In this document: positions 1 through 11,481 of the stretch, piece by piece
Position numbering within the stretch: the stretch's first letter is position 1
Layout: each line of letters begins with the position of its first letter
Assembly: GCA_033977485.1 (NCBI GenBank)
Contig: CM066991.1
Location: forward strand, 32,857,850-32,921,849
Direction of reading: 5' to 3'
From: Hydrangea macrophylla
Lineage: Eukaryota > Streptophyta > Magnoliopsida > Cornales > Hydrangeaceae
Length of the DNA: 64,000 nucleotides
The notes under the pieces: generated by a model
The model's database searches: none
Seen by the model: only the letters and a program-made list of their open reading frames with translations
What the model was told of the DNA's origin: nothing
Translations under genes and position numbers: made by a program

Positions 1-1304
1 TTGTGCACTGCATGCTTTTATAACTTCAATATTTGTCCTTGGCAACTATTAGACAACCCATGTTCAAGGATTAAAAATTTATTGCGTAGGTTACAATTTG
101 GTCTAACTAGGAAATGAAGATGTTTTTTTTTTTTTTTGAGAGAAAAGGAGGTAGAAATGAAGATGTTTCTAATACAAGAATAGCAATTGAATTAGAGAAT
201 TCCCATGTTCTATCTTTCCCCTAAAGATTCTTTACTGTGTTGCTCCTATTGAGCATTTGCTATGTTGATTTTTCATTGATTCAGTTTGTGTTTGGTTGCT
301 AAGAAAAGTGCACGAAATTTTGGATCTCATTATAGCTTGTGTTAATTATTATTAGTCCAAGTAGTCATGTTAAGTGCAATGTAATAGTTATTTATGGTGA
401 TACATGAAAATTTTTGAAATCCAGCGATTTTCATTGGTTTTTAAATAGTATGAATAGGAACTTTGGTTCCCTTCATAAGCAGATAAAGTTGATGAAAAAC
501 CCAAGAAAGTTGTTTCGTTGCCTAAAGATTTGAAGTCCGTGTCAAATCGAAACCAGAGAAAAAACCATCGATGATTGGGAATTTTTTGGCGGTGTGAAAC
601 CAAGGAGAAAATCTGATGTCTATACTAATAAGTCACAAATTGAAGATTGAGTGCCAAGTTTGAGCACGGTAAAGCAGTTCACGAGTAGTCGTGATAAGTT
701 TGCCAATTTCTATTGAATGAATTAGATTATGTCGGACTCGGATCGATTACAATCCGGGTGAAGAGAGGAGAAAGATAAGGACAAGAGGAAAGGTGATTAT
801 AGCTTTCTCAACACCAATTCTCATCAATGGGGGTAATGGATGGATTGCTATAGAGCCAGGGAAAGAAGTAAATATAACGGAAGAGAAGAACCAGGCTCAG
901 CCTAGACCTCTTCTTTCTTTATCAAAATTCTTTCATCTTTCTGTTTTTAGTTTTATTAGTGAGAATGATTATTTTAATTTGGTGAAAGGGTAGGCATCTT
1001 CTGAATTTCTATGTTTTGGTGGCTGCTCAGTTTGATTAGAATGACATCTCTATTTTTCCTTGTGAAAATGTGTCTAAAGTTCATGGATTATAAAAACATG
1101 TTACTGTGACGTTTTTTTTTTTTTTGATAAAATGTGGCGCTTTTGTTTGATTTTACTCTTTTTTATATAGAAATATTCTACTCTTTTTTAAGTACTGCAA
1201 AGTATGCCTTTGTATGTAAGATTTATCCTTCTGGTTTTGACAGCAAATAAACATTTGTGAAGTATGAACTATTTTTATTTCAAAGTTCTGAGATGTTTTG
1301 TAGG
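1..1304. other. unassigned AT-rich sequence, no gene seen
   Basis: I find no convincing exon, RNA gene or element end here. The longest ORFs (about 65-70 codons, near 388-603 and 793-993) have no recognisable domain and normal stop density around them. There are poly-T tracts near 124-138 and 1111-1126. It may be old intergenic DNA or part of the target into which the elements to the right inserted. Confidence 0.5.
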
Positions 1305-1305
1305 A

Positions 1306-1333
1306 CTAGCATTGTACCCGTGCATTGCTCGGG
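1306..1333 (-). mobile_element. Helitron-like 3' terminus (hairpin + CTAG)
   Basis: Read on the minus strand, a GC-rich hairpin (CCCGAGC, short loop, GCACGGG, one mismatch) is followed about 7 bases later by CTAG and then a T. This is the usual plant Helitron 3' end: subterminal hairpin, CTRR, insertion before T. The element body would extend rightwards. I could not find the matching 5' TC end, so the size is unknown and it is probably overlaid by later insertions. Confidence 0.5.
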
Positions 1334-2331
1334 ATACATGCTAGTTATAGATGGAAGAAGAAGAGATGAGTCATCTCTTAGGTTAGGTGTCTCATGTTTA
1401 TAACTTTTCATTTTTATTACAACAATCCCATAAGTTTAATAATTTGCGTTTATACCCATGTTAATTATAAAACTTATTAAAACTATCCAAACTTAAATGA
1501 GTATTTGTCTATGTCTTGCATGGGTCCCATAAGTAGTCCTATATAATTACATGAGATTGCTAATTAGCCTACTATTTATGTAACGTATTCAATTCGTGCT
1601 CACAAAGGTACCCCTAACTGACCCCAAAAGTGGTCACCACCTAATAACATGGTATTATTAACAATAAAATAATAAATTATTTAAGCCTTAATAAATATTT
1701 AGGCACATAGGGTGTTCCATATATAATGTCCCATCTCAACTGGGACCCACCAACACGTCCCAACTTGGGACTACCACACTGGCCACAGCTAGGTTCCCAA
1801 CTTGACATCCAAAAATAACATAGTGGGTTAAACCCATCTCCAATAAGTGTCATATAGCACCATAATTAATATTAACTCATGATTATGCATGCTAAAGCAA
1901 TATTAAATATAAACCGCGGGAGCGGGAGTTACATTGGGAATAGAACGACTTCAACATCGCGGACTCCTCTTCAATTGGCAAAGCCCCAGCCTTCTTCACC
2001 CACGATCTCATCTTCATAGTACTCGCCCCAGGGGAACAACATCAGCAATACCTAGAACTACAACAGCTAGACACGAATGTCCAGAGCCACACATCCATCA
2101 GCTAAAAGCTGAGTGAAATACTACAAAGCACAAACAATATGAACATATACACCATTTGCGTTATCACTTAGAAGTTATCAAGATGTTACACAAGTTCTTA
2201 CCCATATCCGACATTCTTCCCATCTATACAATGTGAAACACAACAATGCAATGCAACACGCATGAATCCACCCTGCCAACAACTCACAACTGACAAAACT
2301 AGCTTCTGCTGCAACTGACACGGAATTAATT
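1334..2331. repeat. non-coding repeat; probable degraded chromovirus LTR fragment (minus) at about 1905-2150
   Basis: No gene is visible. The part near 1905-2150, read on the minus strand, resembles the R/U5 part of the chromovirus LTRs elsewhere in the window. It carries the same hairpin (TCAGCT-AAA-AGCTGA at 2098-2112) followed by a GAGT-type run, then a stretch of GAAGA-type codons like that near 59410-59520. Its ends are not defined, so it is a fragment at best. Confidence 0.35.
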
Positions 2332-2964
2332 TGTGTGCAATTGTGTGCAATACCCAAGTGTAGGTAGATGTGCAAGTAATATTCTGGTTAAGACCAGGTC
2401 GATCCCACATGGAAGGTTGTGAACTAATTACTTTGATTAAACTCTAAAAGAAAAAGAAATTCAATATTCAAGAAAGATGTAGAACACGAAGTTCTATAAT
2501 TAACAACTAAAAGTGAAGCTACTAAATTATCTATGAATTAACTAATTAACTAAAGCGTAATTTAAAACGGTGTTTCTTAATAAAAGGGGAACGTTGGGAT
2601 CACACGAATTCGCAGTGACCATGCTATCTACCATGCAGTTACATTAAAGTCTACGGAGTAAAGCCATTCACAGTATTCCGTATTTTTTAAAAATAAAGAA
2701 TCAATAGCCCTTTCATGACCGGGACTATATCATCACAGTTAATTCAAAAAATACATGAAAGCGGTTTAAAATAATAGTTAAGACTCGCACAATGAATGGT
2801 GTAAGCATTCAATGTGGTTTGCAGAAGTTATTGAAGAAAAATGCCTTAAAACTTAGAGTTCAGAAACTGTTTTGACAAAATGAGCATTTGGGGACAGTTT
2901 GATAACAAATCTCAGAAACAAGAAGTCAAGGAATACTGCAAAGAATCTTCTCAAGAATCTGAAG

Positions 2965-3088
2965 GTTCGATCGATCGACGCGCTCTCGATCAATAGAAAA
3001 TCATCTTTTCTCGAGCGATTGAAATGACTTCGAATGCTTGACTGTGTCTCTGTTTCGATCGATCGAACTAACTTCGATCGATCGAACG
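2965..3088. repeat. TCGATCGATCGA palindrome cluster (leader side of LTR)
   Basis: Three full or near-full copies of the 12-base palindrome TCGATCGATCGA occur with degenerate versions (CTCGAGCGATTGA and similar) between them. The cluster lies downstream of the minus-strand TATA-like box at about 3507, so it would be in the transcribed R/U5 part. Confidence 0.75.
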
Positions 3089-3581
3089 CAGGTTTTAAAC
3101 TGCTGCATGGCAGAGACTAGAGATCACTGTCTCATCATAATCTCCCAACTCGAGGACTACTCAGACATGGCCTGGAGTGTTACAGATCTTTATTAACGTA
3201 AAAGTTAAATAAGGTCTTGTTTGGTTGTGATTTTAACATGTGACCTATGAAAAACTATGGTTTAATCACTACGAGCAAGCGAAACTATGACCTATTCAGA
3301 TTAAAACTACAAGATACCAAGCAGAAAGTAAATAAACTAATGTATATAAACCTGGAATGTAGCACTGCGATTAAACTTAAAGAGAATTCAATATAACCTC
3401 AATATCAAGCCTTGAAACCTACAAAACCAAGAATAAATCTCTCTATCGCTCTATAAACTGAAGAAAACAAAGTGGGCGTCTTGAGGACGTATTTACAACT
3501 CATATATATAGAGAAACCTAAGGCTAGGGTTGCAAAAGATGCCTCTGCTGCGTGCACGTAAGTTATGATAAAAGGCATATT

Positions 3582-3692
3582 CGATCGATCGAACATCACT
3601 TGATCGATTGAAAGTCTGAATTACTCGAGCGCTTAAACTGACTTCGATCGATCGAAATCTCGATCGCTTGAATGATCCTCGATTGCTCGAAC
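3582..3692. repeat. TCGATCGATCGA palindrome cluster (U3 side of LTR)
   Basis: This second cluster of the same palindrome and its variants is separated by short AT-rich spacers. It lies about 70-180 bases upstream of the minus-strand TATA-like box, where U3 promoter elements would be expected. Confidence 0.75.
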
Positions 3693-3945
3693 TCAACATT
3701 TTAGGTTTTGATTGTCTATGCTTGTAATTCAGCCTTCCTTTTATCCTGTTATTCATTTCTTCTCATAGCAACACAGTGATCTGCACAAATGGTAGCTAAA
3801 ACAACACAACTTATCATAGATTAGTTACATTGTGTAAAAGCTAGCAGTGTAATACGAATTGTAGAAATAGCAGGGAATTGTAAACTATATTAGTGTATTT
3901 TTCTATTTTAGCGCTGTTGTATTTTACAAATACCCCCGCTTGTCA

Positions 3946-5786
3946 CAACCCCCAACTAGCTTATTGCTAGTCCCTAGCGATAAAGCGATAAGAAAAACAA
4001 GCTAAACTAATAATACAACGACTAAAAGAAAATAAACTAAAACAAACTAACCTAAACAGAAAGAGATACTACCTAACTCACTTTTGCAGGAATCGTGGTT
4101 GCATTTAGCGAATGCAATAAGTCGTTAAACTCCTATGTTCCCCCTAGTGGACAAGTGTTGTCTTGTGAGGGTTTACAGTGAATATACCCACAAAATTCTC
4201 AATTTTAAGTTCAAAAGAAATATAGAAAAACTTTTGAACACTCCCATCCATTCAACTGTTCACTCAGCTCTACAAAGACATATTAATCTCATTCAGCCCA
4301 TGAAAGAAATCCACATGCTCCTCATGTCACCAAGATAGATATAACATATGTATCACAGTCATGTATTCGTGTGTGTGTGTGTGTGAAGTTAACAGCTATG
4401 CATTAAACCTTATTAAGAGTTATCTAGACTATTGTACCTCTAGAATTCGTTGTATTAACTCAAATCTCACTTTGGTTAACACTAAAAAAAAAAGATGTCT
4501 CACAGAAACTTAGTAAAAAATGATCGCACATCACAGGAAAGCTTTGATAGGAATGAAATTTAGGATACTAATGCTTTCGTGCATAACTTTATGAAAAACG
4601 AACATTTAGAGTGTATAGTCTCGCGAAAAGGATACTACTTACTAGAGGAGCGAAATACCGTGGATACTCAATTTACATATTCATGTTCAAACTAATTTGT
4701 TAAGAATCATTTAGGCTTTGACTTTGCGGTTGTTATATAGTAGGATAGAAATGAGAGGGGAAGGAATCGCACATCTTTAGCATATGATAGTCTAATTTTT
4801 TTTCACTTCATTCCAATCATCCTCTATTTTCATATATATATATATATATATATATTACTCTTTCTTCCTTTCCTTTTTTTTTTTTTTACTTCCACATTCA
4901 GACATAATGAGGCCACTCGCACAACTACTCCCTTCCATACTTCAACAATTTAATCATATTAGGTGTGCAATAGGATCCATTGAGGTCAAGGTATAAGATT
5001 TAGGAGTTCGGATTTTCATACTAGAACTGGTAATATTTACTAGATGTGGGGTTAGGAACGAAACAGGTTCTTGAATGTAGATAATAGTACATGGGAAGGT
5101 TAAGGAGTGAATAATGATGGCTTAAATCATTTTCTTAACTTCTAAGTTTTAGCACTTCAGTGTTTATTAAGTTTAGTTGGTAAATCTTGAATGTTCTCCT
5201 CTAATAAATAGCCAAAATAAAAAAATAAATGAGACTATTCAACAAATTTAATACGCATATTCAAGGAAAACAATTCAACTTTATGTGACAATCCCCTCAG
5301 AAACAAAGATTGGATCAAAAGCTCACTAAGGGTACTTAGTTTCCACTACTTGTTCTTTTAGCACAATAGTCGTATTAACTCATTTTTAGGTTTTCTACAT
5401 AGTTATCAACTAGTGCATATGATTGTTGGATACATAAAAAAGTCGACACATGCAATCATCCTAGTGATACTAGAAAATAAACGCGTGAACTTAATTCATA
5501 AAAGGATGAGAGTAATACAAATGTATCATTGCATGGTAACAACTAAGCAGGGGTGGATGTTCAAAGTTATTCTACCAATACAGCTCAAAATTTCAAAAAT
5601 CGTCAAATTTTTTGATTTTCATTTTTAATCCAATTCTAATTGAGATTGTATGATATATGCAATAAAATTATCCAGATTATCCAGATTGCTAACTGTGAAC
5701 ATATACAGGTGATTATCTATCTGCATCCCACCCCCAACCTAAAACAACAATGTCCTCAGAAGTTGATTTTCAAATAAAAATAGATG
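3946..5786 (-). other. Athila 3' UTR and polypurine tract
   Basis: This is non-coding. It is clearly related in order and wording to the 3' UTR of the gag-pro Athila derivative at 50132-51930. Shared blocks include the GATTGCATTTAGC-like stretch near 4100 and 50220, the CAAAAGCTCAC block near 5316 and 51556, and a C5AAC-type tract near 5730 and 51896. It contains a GT run (4373-4385) and a TA run (about 4835-4854). The Tat element inserted at its right end. Confidence 0.65.
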
Positions 5787-6375
5787 GATATTGTAGACAC
5801 CCCTATTTTGACCAAACGTCAAATCCAGGGATTGGTTACCTCTTAAGACCAATGATGACGATGACCGGTGAAATTCGAAGATTTTCCAGGGAATTCAAAT
5901 TCTTCAAAGATTATTCAAGTAAAGTTTAAAAATCAAAGAAAAAAATCAAAGAAGCAGAAATTGGGTATTCAAGAGAAACCTGAACGTTGAAGAACGTGTG
6001 AGGAAATCAGTCTGAGAATACCTTTAAAAAAATATATATATATATATATATATACAGTAATGATAATAAGATATATAAAATAAAAAGAAGAGAGAGAGAG
6101 AAGAAAAGAAAGAGTTCTAAAAAATATATATATAAGGAGAAAGTGAAAAAGAATTTTGCAAAAAGTCTTGAAAAGAAAAGAAAAAAAGAAGAAAAGAAAA
6201 AAGAAATAAAAGGATTATATGGGAATGTATACCATGCATATGGGTACATTTTAATAAAGTACATGGCAAATATAAGTACATTAGTATATACTTTACTAGA
6301 TAAATTAAATTTATGTTAATATATATGTTGAAAATTAAAAAGAGGGCAAAATTCTGTTAGCCGCGGCACGCGGGA

Positions 6376-6486
6376 AAGCCGGCGGCACTCACTGAGTGTC
6401 GTGCCGGCACTCACTGAGTGCTGCCCGACAGTCAATAAGTGTCGCTCAACACTCAGTGGGTGCCGTAGGCAGCCATCGAGTGCCGC
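6376..6486. repeat. CGGCACTCACTGAGTGCCG-type palindrome block
   Basis: Four to five variants of a near-perfect palindrome (GGCACTCA-CTGAGTGCC, with changes such as ACAGTCAATAAGTGTC) lie in about 110 bases. The block lies about 100-200 bases before the LTR TATA box and about 50 bases after another TA-rich run (6318-6327). The same block recurs at 24664, 28801 and 31868. Confidence 0.85.
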
Positions 6487-6581
6487 AAACTGTAACAAAC
6501 TGCTTTTCTCACATATTCTAGAAGAAAACTTTGCACATGGGTTTTCACCCGAGTTTACCCATTTAACCTTGTCATGTTGGT

Positions 6582-6590
6582 CTATATAAA
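6582..6590 (+). promoter_or_regulatory. TATA box of Tat 5' LTR
   Basis: CTATATAAA sits in a GC-balanced context, conserved at 32064-32072 in the 3' LTR. A pyrimidine-rich CTTCATCTCC stretch follows, consistent with a start site about 30 bases downstream. The U3/R boundary is inferred. Confidence 0.6.
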
Positions 6591-8591
6591 CAGACCTTCA
6601 TCTCCATTATTGGGACTTTTACTTGACTTTTGAAATTTTCACTTAATCTTATAGAGAGATACAAGAGTTATATATACAATAGAGAGAGAATTGAGAGAGG
6701 AAGAAGAAAGTTTTCTTGAAGAAATTGAAGAATTGAAGAAGAACTTGAAGATTTTTTGGAAGAACTTCCCAAGAAATAGAAGAAATCATTGAGGTCATAG
6801 AGGTAACCTCTCAATCCTTGGTACAATTAGGTAAATTCAATCACAAGTTCATAGTTCTAGGAACTTTACACATTTTCAAAACCTCTCTTCCTACCCCATT
6901 TCATCACACACCACTTAGAGCTTGTGATTGAATCTCATAACATTTCATTAATTTGGGTCTAAATAGAGCTTTGGATTTAAGAATAAAAGATTTTTGACTT
7001 GAAATTTTCAAATAACCTTTGATTTCATTTCTTTTGTTTATATTCTTCTCATAGAATCTATGAGATCTTCAATATCTCATTCGATCTCTAGAATCATGGA
7101 TCAAGTTTGATCGAAATATGAACATCAATTTAACAAAGGTGTAGTGAATCCATAAACCAATTGTGATCAAATTTTTTTTATAGAGTCATGATTCATTGGA
7201 AATGGATGAGACCAATTGGAGGATGTTTATAACTCATTTAAGCATCTCTGTAATTTTTTTTTTGATGAAATTCCATGTTTATGATGGTTTGGTCTTATGA
7301 TTTCAAAACAAGCAACTCTCTGTCCAAAATTTCAGAACAGTAAGCCCGTTTTAAAATTAATAAATCAGAACCTTAATTTCCAAAATAAATTTTTCTAAGT
7401 ATTTCAATGTGTTAGGAAGATACCCTAAAAATATCTAAGTGTTTCTCATTTTTGTGCTATTTTTAGAAAATCATACAAGATCTCTGGACAGAGAGTTGCA
7501 GATTCCTGAGTGATGTATAGTTTTTTCCATATTACCAGAGATCTAACCGTTCAAACCTTGATTTTCTTTTTGAGTTAGAAACTAGACTCACAGAGACATA
7601 TCATATCCAAAAATCATTAAGATCCAACCGTTGGAAGTATGGTTTCTCTAACTTTTAAAATCTGGTCCGCTCTTTGTAATTTAGGAAAAACAGTCACTAT
7701 TTTTGTCTAGTCTCATTGATTTTAACTTAAATGGTTTCCTAATGTCTTGGGACCCAAATCATGTTTTGAATAATGATAATTTAGCTTAAATCCAGGAGCT
7801 AAGTGATCCAAAATAGTGAATAAATTCATATCTCATTCTTGTTCATGTTCATTCATTCATCCATGTACATTGATGCTTATGATTAGGACTAGTTATTGGA
7901 TAAAGTTGGACTTAGTTGAACCAAATTGAACATAACCATTGGATTCCTTATGATCATGTCGGGATTATGTCACGCCCCGACGTAGCATAATACAGGAAAG
8001 CATTTAATTTCCTTTATGGACTCGTAGGTCGTGACAAGTGAGTATGACTAATTGTCCCTGCAACAAATAACTTAACAACATTTCTAGAGCAAAGGAATAC
8101 TAACAAAACATAAGCTCCAAAATTAAAACTTACTAATTATTACAGCAGTCATAAACTTAGGCACAAAACGCCTTATTCAAAAGTCTAAAACTAGTTTATT
8201 ACAAACCCAAATTAAAAAAAAAAAAAAAAAAAAAGACATAGGAAATATAAAACAGCCTCCTGCAAAGACCCATGCCTCTAACTAGCATAGTCGAAATACC
8301 CTGGCTGCTCCTGACCCTGAAAATCTGGACATACAGTCTAGGACGCATCAACGTCGTCAGCTTATGAAAGCTGGTGAGCAAAATTAACAAGTGCTCGCAA
8401 TGTATACATAAGCATATATACAACGGTGCAATTTAACTTTAAAAGCAATAGATTCAAGGTTCCAATTTCAACATAAGTTACGGGGGATAAAAATGAGCAA
8501 TAAATATGCGACCGTGCACGAACAATGTAACGTCTCATCTTTCTGACTCTTTTCTCTCAACAAGACTCGACTCAACCAAACCATTACCTCA

Positions 8592-8990
8592 GATACCAAG
8601 AATAATATCCGATCGATATCCAAAACAGCACACTATACCATCGCTTCAGATACCAGGAATAATATCTGATTGATATCTAAGCCGCACTCAATACCATCGT
8701 TTCGGATACCAGGAATAATATCCGATCGATATCCGAAACGAGCGCCTTAGATACCAAGAATAATATCCGATCGATATCTAAGCCGTACTCAATACCATCG
8801 CTTCGGATACCAGGAATAATATCCGATCGATATCTAATCCGTACTCAATACCATCGCTCCGGATACCAGGAATAATATCCGATCGATATCCGAAACGAGC
8901 GCCTTAGATACCAGGAATAATATCCAATCAATATCTAAGCCGTACTCAACACTGTCGCCTCCAATACCAGGAATAATATCCGATCAATAT
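8592..8990. repeat. minisatellite, 56/57- and 45-bp units (GATACCAGGAATAATATC)
   Basis: Eight units start at about 8592, 8649, 8705, 8749, 8806, 8862, 8907 and 8963, so spacing alternates 57, 56 and 44-45 bases (a higher-order unit of about 157). Each unit includes the palindromic core CGATCG between ATATC and ATATC. The same array is present, shortened, at about 11998-12318. Confidence 0.8.
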
Positions 8991-9450
8991 TGAGGTTGCA
9001 AATCAGACCTCCACTCTTTACTCTTTTCTCACACACCATGCATGTCGACTCCACCTCAACCCTATCAACCTATCATGCATGTCAATGTCCATGAAATAAA
9101 ACACCAAACAAAAGTACGAGAAATCAAGTCTTTTAATTTTTCTTTTATTAATAAGGTATAATATAATTAGGATCATTGAGTTAGCACCCATGATCTAAAT
9201 TATCAAGTCATATATGAAACAACATGTCAATCTATCAAAAACTACTTTAATACGCTTTTATAGTTACTAGTACACAAGCAGGTTCACTTTGAAGCAATGC
9301 CCTTAAAAATGAGTTATAATTTTTATGGATGAATTACACATCAAAAGAAAGGTCTTTGAGTATAGTTTCCAACGCTTCGAACGGTGCGCGTTTTTGAGTT
9401 TTCTAGAGGAAGTTATGACCATTTTAGTAAAAGCCGTCAATGCTGAAAAA

Positions 9451-9545
9451 TGTCAATCGATTGGCAAAAGTGTCAATCGATTGGAACACATGTCAATCGA
9501 TTGGTAACCATGTCAATCGATTGGTAATCATTCTAATCGATTGGT
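9451..9545. repeat. 20-bp array with CAATCGATTG palindrome
   Basis: Five units at an exact 20-base step, each with CAATCGATTGG and a variable 9-base remainder. The second LTR copy has six units at 12780-12898, so unit number differs between the two LTRs of one insertion. Confidence 0.85.
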
Positions 9546-10633
9546 ATCAGCAGTTTCTCCCCTGTTACGAATTTGAAGCCTGTTTTTGACCCATTTCTCA
9601 ATTTTGTTTCAACCAAGACATGTAATATATGGATTTCTTCGTTTTTCCGCAAGGGTTATGAATACGTGATCGGTTTTAACTAATTTCAATCGTAGCTCTC
9701 GGATTTTACGTAAAACCGAGAGGTGACAAAACTTTAAATCAACGGTACGTCGCGATACGGATGAATTAAGCCGTAGTATTCGAACCACAGCTTATTGGGA
9801 CTAAGATCTTTCATTCCCAATTCACGGAATTGATTTTGGTTAACTTTTGTAAAACTCCAATTTTCAAGCTTCAATGGTGATTATACATATATATATATAA
9901 ATGTATATACACATCTATATACACTGAAATACACATATATAAACGTTGAGAGTGAGTTTATAATACTCACAGAGGTTAATTAGACCGAGAATTTTGAGAC
10001 CGAGAGTTCTGCCGCAATAAACTGTCGTTCAAATTCTCCTTCGATTTTCCTTTGATCTTGAGATGTATATATATATAACTATGTAGGTGTGCAAGTATGT
10101 AATATATAATCTGTATGTGTTGTGTGTGTGTGATCTTGAGAGAGCAAGAGAGTGATTGAGAGAATTGAGAGAGTTTGAGAGGAATTGAGGGAGATTGAGA
10201 GAGACACAGTGAGTGAGAGAGAGACACTGATATACATATATATAAATTGAGAAGTTTTGGGTTCCAAGAAAGCCACGGGTAACGCACGGTGTGGTTGAGC
10301 TCACGTGCTCCGACACCCAAGACGCGGTATAGACGCATATTTAATACAAAACTGGTATTTTACGGTTAAAATGACAATACAGAAAATTATATTAGCGTAG
10401 GAATAAATTCCGGGTTGTACAAAAATATAGATATCGATTTTGAAACCATAGAAATTATTTTTCTGTATTTATGGAAATTACAGTTTGACCCCAGATATAT
10501 ATATATATCAAAAAGAAATTAAAACAAATCCTCATGGAAATGAAATGCAGTATTTATTTATTAATGAAAATAAAATACAGGGTGTTACACTCTACCCACC
10601 TTAACAGAGATTTCGCCCCGAAATCTGAGCTAA

Positions 10634-11481
10634 CTAGTCCTGAAACAACTCGGGGTATCTAGTCCTCATGTCTGACTCTAACTCCCATGACGCTTCTCCC
10701 TCGTCATGATGCATCCACTGAACCTTAACCAAAGGAACGTCCCTCATTCTTAGCCTCTTGATACTCTGGTCAAGAATCCTCACGGGTCTATTCTTGGAGA
10801 CAACATTCTGACTCGTCTCAATATCATCAAAATTTACCACATGTGAAGGATCCCGTATGTATTTCCTTAACATACTGATATGGAACACGTTATGAACACC
10901 AGACATCTTTGGTGGCAACGCGAGTCGATAAGCCACTTTCCCAACACGCTCTAATACCTCGAATGGTCAGATGAAACGAGGTACCAGCTTCCCTCTTTTC
11001 TGACCAAAACGTACTACTCCCCGAACAGGTGAAACCTTAAGGAGTACGTGATCTCCGATACTGAACTCCAAATCCTTTCGACACCGATCCGCATAACTCT
11101 TGTGTCTACTCTGTGCAGTTTTCATTCTTTCCTTGACTAGTGAAATCTTCTCATTGGTTTCTCTCACCAAATCTAGTCCCAAAAGTTCTGTGTCTCCCAA
11201 TTCTGCCCAACACAGTGGAGATCGACATGGCCGTCCGTACAAGGCTTCGAACGATGTCATCCCAATACTCGAGTGATAACTGTTGTTATACGCAAATTCG
11301 ACCAATGGCAAGTGCATCTCCCAAGACTCTTCAAAGTCAATTGCACAAGCTCTGAGCATATCTTCCATAATCTGATTAACACGCTCGGTCTGACCATCAG
11401 TCTGAGGATGGAAAGCAGTACTCATCTTGAGCAAAGTTCCCATAGGCTTCTGCAAACTTTCCCAGAATCCCGAGGTAAAAC
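10634..11481 (-). pseudogene. chromovirus integrase C-terminal half with chromodomain
   Basis: The minus-strand product covers the end of the integrase core (HPQTDGQTERVNQ with the catalytic Glu region, then FAYNNSYHSSIGM), the basic C-terminal part with the GPF/Y-type region, and a terminal chromodomain-like segment (PVRILDQ... VKVQW... ASWELE) ending at PELFQD. One in-frame TGA lies just left of 10967. At about 11481 the reading frame runs directly into LTR sequence, so the enzyme is truncated. It is closely related to the plus-strand integrase at 48468-48790 and 57284-57785. It is inactive. Confidence 0.85.

Larger units (their letters stand above)
2332..3945 (-). repeat. 3' LTR of the Athila-type element
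   Basis: The LTR begins (minus strand) TGACAAGCGGGGG right after the polypurine tract TAGTTGGGGGTTG at 3946-3958. It shares its layout, including the GGTCGA-CCCAC stretch near its end (2397-2411), with the Athila LTRs at 48791 and 55924. A minus-strand TATA-like box lies at 3501-3513. The left end is 2332 or 2342 (TGTGTGCAA occurs twice), because no second LTR exists to fix it. Confidence 0.65.
7968..10589 (-). repeat. 3' LTR of the chromovirus remnant
   Basis: About 2.6 kb, TG...CA bounded. It contains a GATACCAGGAATAAT tandem array (8592-8990), the conserved CAGCT...AGCTG hairpin (8358-8373), five 20-bp CAATCGATTGG units (9451-9545) and long TA and GA tracts near 9880-10230. The short ORFs through the GA tract are low-complexity and not genes. 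Confidence 0.85.

Noticed and set aside
388..603. Possible host exon near the left edge
   Set aside because: No domain, no convincing splice sites, and similar ORF lengths occur by chance in all frames here.
9451..9545. Regularly spaced short repeats resembling a CRISPR array
   Set aside because: The repeats are 11-base palindromes at a 20-base step inside a plant LTR, present in both LTR copies. Repeat and spacer lengths are wrong and there are no cas genes.
9976..10338. Overlapping minus-strand ORFs of 65-120 codons (also at 11544-11953 and 13319-13679)
   Set aside because: They translate GA- and TA-rich low-complexity within the chromovirus LTR in three frames at once; serine/leucine-rich products with no domain.
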